DNA of 6,909 nucleotides. Origin: Candidatus Corynebacterium faecipullorum (GTDB lineage: Bacteria > Actinomycetota > Actinomycetes > Mycobacteriales > Mycobacteriaceae). The stretch is taken from assembly GCA_019114925.1 (NCBI GenBank), contig DXEO01000190.1, positions 1 to 6,909 on the forward strand, in the 5' to 3' direction. Made by a program: the position numbers and the translations under genes. This document shows, one piece after another, positions 1-6,424 of this stretch. Every line of letters starts with the position of its first letter. Positions within the stretch are counted from its first letter, which is position 1. The notes beneath the pieces are model-generated. The model was not told the origin of the DNA and ran no database searches. It worked only from the letters and a program-made list of their open reading frames with translations.

Positions 1-927
1 GCGCCCAAGGCCTCCGAGCTCAACGCGGCGCTGGCGGATTTCTATGAATCCCGCTATGGCTGGCGCCCGGAGCACGTCTTCTGGATCGGGGACGTCGTGC
101 GTGGACTGCTGCTCGGGGTGCAGTACTTCACCGAAGGTGCGGTAGCCGTGCCGGTTCCCTCCTACCCGCCACTGCTGGAGCTGCCGGAGACCGCGGGGCG
201 CGAGAAGATTGAGACCTCGCTGGAGCTGGAGGATATCGAGCGCGCTTTTCAAGCCGGCGCCGGCTCCATCCTGCTCTCCCACCCATATAACCCGCTGGGC
301 ATCGTCTTTGATGAGGACTGGCTGCGGGGGCTGGTGGAGCTGGCGGATAAGTACGATGCCCGCATCCTCTCCGATGAGATCCATGCACCGCTGGTCTACG
401 AAGGCCGCCACATCCCGCTCGGTGCTTTGTCCGATCGCGTTATTACCGTCACCGCCACGTCCAAGGCGTGGAACACCGCGGGCTTAAAGTGCGCGCAGGT
501 GATCTTCTCCACCACCGCGGATGTCGAGCGCTGGAACTCGCTGACCGGCGTGGCTAAGGACGGCACCGGCACGCTCGGCGTCTTGGCCGCAGAGGCCGCA
601 TACCGCCATGGTGGGGATTTCCTCGACGAGGAAATTGAGTATCTGAAGAAGACCCGCGATTGGCTGGTGGAAGAACTGCCCAAGCGCGTTCCAGGCCTCA
701 AGACCTCCCACCCGCAGGCCACCTACCTGCTGTGGTTGGACTTTAGCGAGACCACCATTGGGGATAACCCGAAGCCCGCGGCCTGGGTGCGCGAGCACGC
801 CAAGGTAGCGCTCAACGAGGGTGTGACTTTCGGTACGGGCGGCGAGCACCATGCCCGTCTTAACTTCGCGACCTCCCGTGAGCTGCTGGAAGAGGCACTC
901 GACCGGCTGGAGAAAGCATTTAGCTAA
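1..927 (+). CDS. aecD: Cystathionine beta-lyase (MalY/PatB-type C-S lyase), 5' partial
   Basis: This is a fold-type I PLP enzyme of the MalY/PatB group. The family cleaves cystathionine to homocysteine, pyruvate and ammonia in methionine synthesis, and often acts on other beta-C-S substrates. It is cytoplasmic. The frame is open from base 1, so the gene enters from the left; the GTG at 97 is internal. The 308 visible residues contain the NPLG turn (near 289-300), the SDEIH segment whose Asp (373-375) should bind the pyridine nitrogen, the SKAWN motif with the Schiff-base Lys (463-465), and a C-terminal HARLNFA segment whose Arg (856-858) should hold the substrate carboxylate. Roughly the first 20-60 residues are missing, judged from the family. 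No terminator follows and brnQ starts within 40 bases, so co-transcription is likely. The symbol rests on these motifs plus the brnQ neighbour; a MalY-like or PatB label would also fit. Confidence 0.9.
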   Translation, partial: APKASELNAALADFYESRYGWRPEHVFWIGDVVRGLLLGVQYFTEGAVAVPVPSYPPLLELPETAGREKIETSLELEDIERAFQAGAGSILLSHPYNPLGIVFDEDWLRGLVELADKYDARILSDEIHAPLVYEGRHIPLGALSDRVITVTATSKAWNTAGLKCAQVIFSTTADVERWNSLTGVAKDGTGTLGVLAAEAAYRHGGDFLDEEIEYLKKTRDWLVEELPKRVPGLKTSHPQATYLLWLDFSETTIGDNPKPAAWVREHAKVALNEGVTFGTGGEHHARLNFATSRELLEEALDRLEKAFS

Positions 928-930
928 AAT
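919..930 (+). promoter_or_regulatory. Possible brnQ promoter -10 and 10-bp palindrome at the aecD stop
   Basis: TTTAGCTAAA (919-928) is a perfect palindrome spanning the last aecD codons. TAAAAT (925-930) fits the corynebacterial -10 pattern TAnAnT and would place a transcript start near 937, just before brnQ. No convincing -35 is visible, though actinobacterial promoters often lack one. In an A/T-rich junction such matches occur by chance, so this is a weak candidate for an internal promoter. Confidence 0.2.
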
Positions 931-965
931 TTACATCTCATGTCATGGGCATTATCCTTAGAAAA

Positions 966-2294
966 ATGTCCATTAATGACGTTCAGGCCTCGCCTCGTAT
1001 GGGTTCCCCGCTCAAGACCATTGCCGTAGCTGCCCTCATGCTCTTCTCTATGTTCTTCGGAGCGGGCAACCTCATCTTCCCGCCGGAGGTCGGTGTCTCT
1101 TCCGGCACCAATTTCTGGCCCGCCACCCTAGGCTTCCTTGCTGCCGGTGTGGCGCTGCCGGTCCTCGCGATTATCGCAGTGGCCATCTCCGGACAATCCG
1201 TGCGGGATATCGGAAACCACGGCGGCAAGTTCTTCGGCGTAGCCTTCTCCGTCATCGCCTACCTAGCCATCGGCGCTTTCTACGCCCTGCCACGAACCGG
1301 CGCGGTGTCTATGGAGACAGCTATCACCCCACTGTTGGGGTGGGAAGGCACTGCCGCCAGTGGTGCCTTCAACGTCGTCTTCTTCCTCATCGCATTGGCC
1401 CTGGCCTGGCGCCCCAACAACATCATTGACACCTTGGGCAAGTTCCTCACTCCGGCACTCGTCGCCCTGCTCGTGGTACTCATCACCGTGGCCACTGCCA
1501 CCAACCCGCGCGTCCCCGGAACGCCGACCGAAGAGTATGCGTCTTCCCCGTTTGTTACCGGCCTGTTTGAGGGCTACAACACCATGGATGCTATCGCGGG
1601 TCTGGCCTTCTCCATCGTCATTGTGAACTCTCTGCGCACCAAAGGTTTTTCCAAGAACAGCGAGCTGCTGCGCGGAACCGTCATCTCCGCTGTCATTGCC
1701 GGCGCTCTGCTGGCCGCTATCTACTTGGGCCTGGCTTGGATCGGCCAGACCATGCCGAATGGCTCCTCCAATGATTCCGGGGCTGCCCTGCTTGCCGACG
1801 CCTCCAATCTCACCCTTGGCACCGTCGGCCAGACCGTGTTCTCCGCCATCGTCATCCTGGCGTGCATGACCACCGCCGTGGGCCTGATTTCCGCCACCTC
1901 GGAGTTCTTCGCCCTGCTCGTGCCGAAGACCAACTACCACTTCTGGGCCTGCTTGTTTACCGCGCTGTCCATCTCCTTCGCCTTCCAGGGCTTGGACACG
2001 GTGCTTGCCGTTGCGGTTCCCTTCATCGTGTTCTTGTACCCGCCGGCTATCTCGCTGATCGCGCTGACGCTTCTGCAGCCGGTAGTCAAGAAGTGGGTCA
2101 CCTTCTACTGGGCCTTCCGCCTGGCCCTGTGGGTTTCCGTCCTGTGGTCCGCCGCCACCTCCTTCGGCGCCCCGCTCAGCTTCTCCCCTGGCCAAGACGT
2201 TGGCCTGGGCTGGGTAGTTCCCACGCTCCTCGCATTTGCCATCGGCATTATCATCGACGTTGTATCTACATCCTCGTCGAAGAAAAGTGAGTAG
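966..2294 (+). CDS. brnQ: Branched-chain amino acid:cation symporter, BrnQ/LIVCS family
   Basis: This integral membrane carrier takes up isoleucine, leucine and valine with Na+ or H+ (LIVCS family). The protein is very hydrophobic, with about 12 likely membrane spans. It carries the family N-terminal motif FFGAGNLIFPP (residues 30-40), a central GYNTMDAIAGLAFSIV segment (about 203-218) and LACMTTAVGLISATSEFF (about 298-315). At 442 residues it is near the usual family size. The start is uncertain. An ATG at 945 adds seven residues including a rare AGA codon, with an in-frame TAG at 921-923 just upstream; an ATG at 999 would put the motif close to the N-terminus, as in E. coli BrnQ. None of the three has a clear Shine-Dalgarno. 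I chose 966 on codon use and family length. The short spacing after aecD suggests an operon, matching my recollection of C. glutamicum. Confidence 0.93.
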   Translation: MSINDVQASPRMGSPLKTIAVAALMLFSMFFGAGNLIFPPEVGVSSGTNFWPATLGFLAAGVALPVLAIIAVAISGQSVRDIGNHGGKFFGVAFSVIAYLAIGAFYALPRTGAVSMETAITPLLGWEGTAASGAFNVVFFLIALALAWRPNNIIDTLGKFLTPALVALLVVLITVATATNPRVPGTPTEEYASSPFVTGLFEGYNTMDAIAGLAFSIVIVNSLRTKGFSKNSELLRGTVISAVIAGALLAAIYLGLAWIGQTMPNGSSNDSGAALLADASNLTLGTVGQTVFSAIVILACMTTAVGLISATSEFFALLVPKTNYHFWACLFTALSISFAFQGLDTVLAVAVPFIVFLYPPAISLIALTLLQPVVKKWVTFYWAFRLALWVSVLWSAATSFGAPLSFSPGQDVGLGWVVPTLLAFAIGIIIDVVSTSSSKKSE

Positions 2295-2297
2295 TAC

Positions 2298-3278
2298 ATG
2301 ACGACCCGCGCCGCCCTATCCATCCTCGATTTCTGCACCATTTATGAGGGGGAGACCCCTTCTCAGTCCATGGCTAGGTCGGTCGAGCTAGCACAACAGG
2401 CGGAGGCCTTGGGCTTTGAGCGCATGTGGTACACCGAGCACCACAACATGCCCTCCATTTCCTCCTCCGCCCCGGCGGTGCTCATCGCCCACATCGGTGC
2501 GAAGACCGAGCGCATCCGATTGGGCTCCGGCGGCATCATGCTGCCGAACCACGCGCCTTATGTTATCGCCGAACAATTCGGCACCCTCGCCGAGCTCTAC
2601 CCCGGCCGCATCGACTTAGGCCTGGGCCGCGCACCCGGCACCGATATGAAAACCTTGGGCCGCGCTCTGCGCCGCGATAGAAACGCCGCCGAGCGCTTCC
2701 CCGAGGACGTCAAGGAGCTGCAGGGATATCTTTCCGGAAAATCCCTCGTCCCCGGTGTGCAGGCCATCCCTGGCCACGGCACCAACGTGCCTATCTACAT
2801 CCTCGGCTCCTCGCTCTTCGGTGCCTCGCTCGCCGCCAAGTTCGGCCTGCCTTATGCCTTCGCCTCGCACTTCGCCCCACAGCACCTGGAAGCCGCCACG
2901 GCCTACTACCGCGAGAATTACCAGCCCACCGAAGCCCACCCCGAGCCCTATGTCATCGCCGGCGTCAACGTCACCGCTGGTGATGACGCCGAGGCGGAAT
3001 TCGAAAAGGTCTGCTTCCGCCGCGTGAAGGCCTTCGTCAGCCGCGGCAGGCAACTCAGCGACGACGACGTCGCCCGAATCATCGACTCCCCTCAGGGCCA
3101 GCAGATCATCGGCATGCTGCAGTACTCCGCCGTCGGCAACATCGAGCACGTGCGCGAGTACCTCACCGACTTCCAGAAGTTGGCCCAGGCGGATGAGCTC
3201 ATGATCTCCCTGCAATCCACAAGCCACGAGGCAGCGTTGGGTAATATGACAAACCTGGCACAAGCGTGGCAGATGTAG
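2298..3278 (+). CDS. Luciferase-like (LLM class) flavin-dependent monooxygenase
   Basis: This 326-residue cytoplasmic protein belongs to the bacterial luciferase-like family, in the subgroup often annotated as alkanal monooxygenase-like or YhbW-like. Such enzymes use reduced FMN or F420 and O2 to oxidise an organic substrate, but members of this subgroup mostly lack a known one. Supporting motifs are WYTEHHNM (residues 44-51), GSGGIMLPNHAP (76-87), YPGRIDLGLGRAPGTD (101-116) and the C-terminal segment around VGNIEHVREYL (277-287), where the family usually reads VG(T/S)PE. The length is normal and the barrel looks complete. The ATG lies 3 bases after the brnQ stop with only a weak purine-rich stretch before it, so translation is probably coupled to brnQ. 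No luxB-like partner gene adjoins, so light production is not implied. Family assignment is firm; the substrate is unknown. Confidence 0.9.
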   Translation: MTTRAALSILDFCTIYEGETPSQSMARSVELAQQAEALGFERMWYTEHHNMPSISSSAPAVLIAHIGAKTERIRLGSGGIMLPNHAPYVIAEQFGTLAELYPGRIDLGLGRAPGTDMKTLGRALRRDRNAAERFPEDVKELQGYLSGKSLVPGVQAIPGHGTNVPIYILGSSLFGASLAAKFGLPYAFASHFAPQHLEAATAYYRENYQPTEAHPEPYVIAGVNVTAGDDAEAEFEKVCFRRVKAFVSRGRQLSDDDVARIIDSPQGQQIIGMLQYSAVGNIEHVREYLTDFQKLAQADELMISLQSTSHEAALGNMTNLAQAWQM

Positions 3279-3299
3279 GCGCACGCGCATACGCGCGTA
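3279..3299. repeat. Alternating purine/pyrimidine run with a 6-bp hairpin
   Basis: Every base from 3279 to 3299 alternates purine and pyrimidine, mostly CG and CA steps. Inside it, ACGCGC (3283-3288) and GCGCGT (3293-3298) form a perfect inverted repeat around ATAC. Such runs can adopt Z-DNA under negative supercoiling. As an RNA it would be a short GC-rich hairpin directly after the monooxygenase stop, but no T-run follows, so a standard intrinsic terminator is not supported. It might be an attenuating hairpin, a protein site, or chance in GC-rich DNA. Confidence 0.35.
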
Positions 3300-3324
3300 A
3301 CCACATCTTTGCCCGTCACAGCGT

Positions 3325-3337
3325 TGTTCTACATAGA
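3325..3337. promoter_or_regulatory. Short palindromes before gntR, possible autoregulatory operator
   Basis: Two overlapping inverted repeats sit here: TGT-N3-ACA (3325-3333) and TCTA-CA-TAGA (3328-3337), the second touching the Shine-Dalgarno of the regulator gene. GntR/HutC proteins usually bind palindromes of the type GT-N-TA-N-AC close to their own start. The match to that pattern is poor, so only the position argues for an operator. No clear -10/-35 pair could be assigned in this gap. Confidence 0.2.
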
Positions 3338-3343
3338 GGAGAA
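3335..3343 (+). promoter_or_regulatory. Ribosome binding site deciding the GTG start of gntR
   Basis: AGAGGAGAA contains GAGGAG (3336-3341), seven bases before the GTG at 3349. An in-frame TAG at 3334-3336 rules out any earlier start, so this site fixes the non-ATG start of the regulator. Confidence 0.8.
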
Positions 3344-3348
3344 TTTCG

Positions 3349-4104
3349 GTGGCCCTTCGCCGCACACAGCAACACAGCATAATCGCTGATTACCTGCGCA
3401 ACCTCATTCGCAGCAAGAAACTTTCTCCTGGTGATTTCCTGCCCAGCGAGGCCGAGCTCTGCGAGCAATTCTCCTCTTCCCGCGGCCCCGTGCGCCAAGC
3501 CGTCGCGGCTTTGCGCTCGGAAGGTCTCATCTCCTCCGGCCGCGGCCGCCGCTCCGTTGTCCTCGGCCGTTTTACCTCGGAGTCCTTCGACTCCATTTAT
3601 TCCGTGACGCATTGGCTGCGTGAGCGCGGTTTCGAACCCGGCGCGTCCACGTTGTGGCTGGGCCGCTGCCCTGCCTCCGAGCAGGAAGCCGAGTTCCTGT
3701 GGGTAGAGACGGGTGCTCCCATTATCTTCGTGCACCGCGTGCGCAGCGCCAACGGCATGCCCATCGCCATTGAGCGCATGTTCTTCCCACTGGACGTGGG
3801 CAGCCAGATCCTCAACTTCGATGCCGACAATGAGTCCATTCACTATCACCTACGTAGCCAAGGCGTGGACTTCGACAACGTCAACCGTGAGCTCTCCCTC
3901 GCCTCCGCCAGCGAGGAGGATGCACGCTCCCTCAACGTCGAGCCCGGCACACCGCTGTGGCGCCTGCACTTGGACATCTCGGACCACTCCGGGCATCCCG
4001 TCGAGTGCACCGAAATCCTGTACCTCGGGGACCGCCTAACACTTGGTATGACCAGCGTGCGCGGCACCACCTCCCCGCTCGAGGTGAAGTTGTCGGAAGG
4101 ATGA
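3349..4104 (+). CDS. GntR-family transcriptional regulator, HutC subfamily (wHTH + UTRA)
   Basis: This 251-residue cytoplasmic DNA-binding protein has the two-domain HutC layout. The winged helix (about residues 9-72) shows LSPGDFLPSEAELCEQF, the recognition-helix region SSSRGPVRQAVAALRSEGLI and a basic wing, GRGRRSVV. The UTRA effector domain (about 95-240) shows the family pattern TGAPIIFVHRVRSANGMPIAIER, split here as TGAPIIFVHR (121-130) and GMPIAIER (136-143), then VEPGTPLWRLHL (197-208) and GHPVECTEILYLGDRL (215-230). Such regulators are usually repressors released by a small ligand. Start is GTG with a strong Shine-Dalgarno. The stop overlaps the start of the binding-protein gene by ATGA, so the regulator is the first gene of the transporter operon and probably represses its own transcription. 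The ligand is unknown; the transported solute or a breakdown product is the natural guess. Confidence 0.92.
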   Translation: MALRRTQQHSIIADYLRNLIRSKKLSPGDFLPSEAELCEQFSSSRGPVRQAVAALRSEGLISSGRGRRSVVLGRFTSESFDSIYSVTHWLRERGFEPGASTLWLGRCPASEQEAEFLWVETGAPIIFVHRVRSANGMPIAIERMFFPLDVGSQILNFDADNESIHYHLRSQGVDFDNVNRELSLASASEEDARSLNVEPGTPLWRLHLDISDHSGHPVECTEILYLGDRLTLGMTSVRGTTSPLEVKLSEG

Positions 4105-5522
4105 TGAGGGCCTGGATTGGTGCGCTGGGGGTGGTCGTGGGGGCGTCGTTAAGCGCGTGTTCTGCCGGCTCCACGGCAGTGGTTGATTCTGATTCCGCCG
4201 CGCTGACGCTGGCCACCACGACGCCCGCGACCTCCCTGGATTTCACCACCGTCGGCGGCGCCGCCATCCCGGCAGCGCTCATGAGCAACGTCTACGAGAC
4301 CCTGGTGCGCATCTCCCCGGAAGGAAAGATTGTGCCGGGCCTCGCCGAATCCTGGGAGGTAGACTCCACGCGCTACACCTTCCACCTGCGTGAGGCTTCC
4401 TTCTCCAACGGCGAAGCTTTCACCGCGCACACCGCCGCGTGGTCCATCAACGCGGTAAAGACGGAGTGGACGAACGGCATTAGCGCCCAGATGGACGTGG
4501 TGGAATCCGCCACGGCTGTCGACGATCACACGCTCGTTGTCACGCTTTCCCGGCCCTCCGCTGGGTGGTTATGGTCCATGGGCACCGCCATTGGCGCGAT
4601 GCGCACCCCCACCGAAGCGGTGGGCACCGGCCCTTTCGAAGTCGCGGGCTTCTCACCGAGCGAGTACATCGCGCTGCGCGCCCGGCCCGACTACTGGGGC
4701 ACCCCGGTTGCCGAAGACATCACCATCCGCTACTTCCCGGATTCCCTCACCGCGGTTAATGCCCTGCGCTCCGGCGGGGTGGATGCGGTGTGGGGCGTGC
4801 AGAACCCGGAACTGCTCGACACCCTCGATGATTCCATCGAAACCGCAGTCGGCACCACGAACGGCGAGGTGCTGCTGTCCATGAATAACCAGGCAGCGCC
4901 TTTCGACGACCCCCGCGTGCGCCGCGCGGTGGCTTATGGAATCGACCGCCACGCGGCCAACGAGATCCTCTGGGAAGGCCGCGCGCAGGACACTGGCGGC
5001 GCACCCGTCCCGCCGACTGACCCCTGGTTTAGCGGGAAGGACTACTACCCCTTCGACCCGGCGCGCGCCCGCGCGCTGATGGAGGAGGCCGGCGCGGTGG
5101 GCACGCCGCTCACGCTCACTGTGCCGAGCCTGCCCTATGCACAAACGCTCTCCGAGTTCCTCTACTCCCAACTGGAGGAGATGGGCTTTGAGGTCACGCT
5201 GGAAACCGCAGAGTTCCCCGCTGTGTGGCTGAGCCAGGTGATGGGGGCCAAGGATTATCAGATGTCGCTCGTCGCGCACGTCGAGCCGCGCGATATCCAC
5301 ACCATCTTTGGCAACCCGGACTATTACCTCGGCTATGATTCGCCGCAGGCCCGCACGCTGTTGGAGCAAGATGACATGACAGGCGCCGTGGACCAGATCA
5401 TGGAAGACATGCCCGCCCTGACCTTGATGAATATGCCCAATATCGTGCTCTACCGCGAGGGCCTGACCGGCCTGCAGCCGAACCAGATCACCGATGCCAT
5501 TGAGTTGCGAGGAGTGCGATGA
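4101..5522 (+). CDS. ABC transporter solute-binding lipoprotein, family 5 (peptide/nickel type)
   Basis: This is the extracytoplasmic receptor of a peptide/opine/nickel-type importer. The open frame extends upstream inside gntR, but the real start is ATG 4101 (overlapping the gntR TGA) or the adjacent ATG 4104, because a signal peptide follows at once. Residues 1-19 hold a hydrophobic core ending in the lipobox LSAC, with Cys20 as the lipidation site. Family-5 features include NVYETLVRISPEGKIVPGLAESW (about 63-85; given here as YETLV, PEGKIVPGLAESW), GTGPFEV near 176-182, PDYWG (196-200) and DPRVRRAVAYGIDR (270-283). At 473 residues it is short for a family whose members are usually 500 or more. 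The stop overlaps the permease start (ATGA). Substrate is not predictable from sequence: oligopeptides, nickel chelates, opines or sugars are all used by relatives. Confidence 0.93.
   Translation: MMRAWIGALGVVVGASLSACSAGSTAVVDSDSAALTLATTTPATSLDFTTVGGAAIPAALMSNVYETLVRISPEGKIVPGLAESWEVDSTRYTFHLREASFSNGEAFTAHTAAWSINAVKTEWTNGISAQMDVVESATAVDDHTLVVTLSRPSAGWLWSMGTAIGAMRTPTEAVGTGPFEVAGFSPSEYIALRARPDYWGTPVAEDITIRYFPDSLTAVNALRSGGVDAVWGVQNPELLDTLDDSIETAVGTTNGEVLLSMNNQAAPFDDPRVRRAVAYGIDRHAANEILWEGRAQDTGGAPVPPTDPWFSGKDYYPFDPARARALMEEAGAVGTPLTLTVPSLPYAQTLSEFLYSQLEEMGFEVTLETAEFPAVWLSQVMGAKDYQMSLVAHVEPRDIHTIFGNPDYYLGYDSPQARTLLEQDDMTGAVDQIMEDMPALTLMNMPNIVLYREGLTGLQPNQITDAIELRGVR
5510..5514 (+). promoter_or_regulatory. 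Ribosome binding site for the first permease
   Basis: AGGAG lies four bases before ATG 5519, inside the end of the binding-protein gene. With the ATGA overlap it supports this start and points to both re-initiation and fresh ribosome entry. Confidence 0.7.
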
Positions 5523-6424
5523 GAATCCTGCGTTTCCTCGGCACCATGTGGGCCGCTTCCATCATCATCTTCCTGCTCATGCGGGCCGTGCCCGGCAACC
5601 CGGCGCGCGTGGCCTTGGGCGTCAACGCCACGGATGAGGCCGCGGAAAAGCTAACGCACTCCATGGGCTTGGACCGCCCGCTTCTCGTCCAATACCTAGA
5701 GTGGATGAAAGGGCTGTTGACCGGCAACTTCGGCATCTCCCTGTCCTCGCAGCAGGACATCACTCCGCTGGTGATTGACCGCGCGCAGGTTACGCTGTTG
5801 CTCATCGGGCTGGCCATTGTCCTCGCCCTAGCCGGGGCTATTCCCATGGGCATCCTGCTCGCCCGCTTTCGCCTCCCTGTGCTCAATGCGGCCACGCAGC
5901 TGGGCATCGCGGTGCCCAGCTTCTTAGTCGGTATCCTGCTGGTCGCGGTCTTCTCCGTGCACCTGGGTTGGCTGCCGGCGAATGGCTGGCAGCTGCCGCG
6001 CGAGGGTTTAAGCCACATCGTCCTGCCGGTCATCTCGTTAGCACTGGTGCAAGGCGCCATGCTCACGCGCTACGTGCGCGCCACCCTCCGCGAGGAGATG
6101 GACAAGGACTATATCCGCACCGCCCGCTCCCTGGGTGAATCCCGCACCGGGGCGCTGGTCCGCCACGGCCTGCGCAATGCCGCTTTGCCGGTGCTCACTG
6201 TCACCGGCGTGCAGTTAAGCACCTTGGTGGTGGGCGCGGTGGTCATCGAGAATGTCTTCGTCATCCCGGGTCTGGGCTCGCTGCTTCTCGACGCCGTCTC
6301 CACCCGCGACCTCACCACCGTCCAGACCCTCATCATGGTTTTCGTGACTTTCACGCTGACCGTCAACCTGCTCACGGACCTGGCCTACCGGGTCATCGAT
6401 CCGCGGCTGAAGGAGGCGCGATGA
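5519..6424 (+). CDS. ABC transporter permease, DppB/OppB type
   Basis: This inner-membrane subunit pairs with the next gene's product to form the channel of the importer. The 301-residue protein has six likely spans (near residues 6-22, 90-114, 127-147, 166-183, 225-245 and 268-290). It has the DppB-type opening, with a first span, RAVPGNPA (22-29), then the periplasmic segment LDRPLLVQYLEWMKGLLTGN (51-70) and FGISL. The cytoplasmic EAA loop, which docks to the ATPase, is DYIRTARSLGESRTGALVRHG (198-217 region), with the conserved Gly after ARSL present. Near the C-terminus ENVFVIPGLGSLLLDAV and VIDPRLK are typical of the family. The length is normal, slightly compact. It starts in an ATGA overlap with the binding-protein gene and ends in another with the next permease. 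Confidence 0.94.
   Translation: MRILRFLGTMWAASIIIFLLMRAVPGNPARVALGVNATDEAAEKLTHSMGLDRPLLVQYLEWMKGLLTGNFGISLSSQQDITPLVIDRAQVTLLLIGLAIVLALAGAIPMGILLARFRLPVLNAATQLGIAVPSFLVGILLVAVFSVHLGWLPANGWQLPREGLSHIVLPVISLALVQGAMLTRYVRATLREEMDKDYIRTARSLGESRTGALVRHGLRNAALPVLTVTGVQLSTLVVGAVVIENVFVIPGLGSLLLDAVSTRDLTTVQTLIMVFVTFTLTVNLLTDLAYRVIDPRLKEAR
6411..6416 (+). promoter_or_regulatory. Strong ribosome binding site for the second permease
   Basis: AGGAGG is a complete Shine-Dalgarno core, four bases before ATG 6421 and within the end of the first permease gene. It fixes the start of the partial gene that follows. Confidence 0.8.

Noticed and set aside
97..927. GTG at 97 as the start of aecD
   Set aside because: The frame is open to base 1 and the residues before it (ending HVFWIGDVV) match the family, so the gene simply begins outside the window.
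1263..2195. Long antisense open frame within brnQ
   Set aside because: The product is low-complexity, rich in Gly, Gln, Glu and Arg, with no recognisable domain. It is the expected shadow of a GC-rich membrane-protein gene.
3283..3298. Intrinsic terminator at the end of the monooxygenase gene
   Set aside because: The stem is perfect but only 6 bp and is followed by a mixed sequence without a T-run, so it is listed only as a structural repeat.
2616..3380. Antisense open frame across the monooxygenase gene and the gap
   Set aside because: It shows no family motifs, and the opposite strand carries a clearly conserved enzyme with normal codon use; it reads as a shadow frame.
3957..4100. Upstream extension of the binding-protein reading frame, overlapping gntR
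   Set aside because: The extension would bury the signal peptide and lipobox about 48 residues inside the protein and overlap the UTRA coding sequence by nearly 150 bases. The ATG at 4101 gives a proper lipoprotein start.
4653..5369. Antisense open frame within the binding-protein gene
   Set aside because: The composition is rich in Arg, Val and His without domains, and it lies wholly within a well-supported gene.
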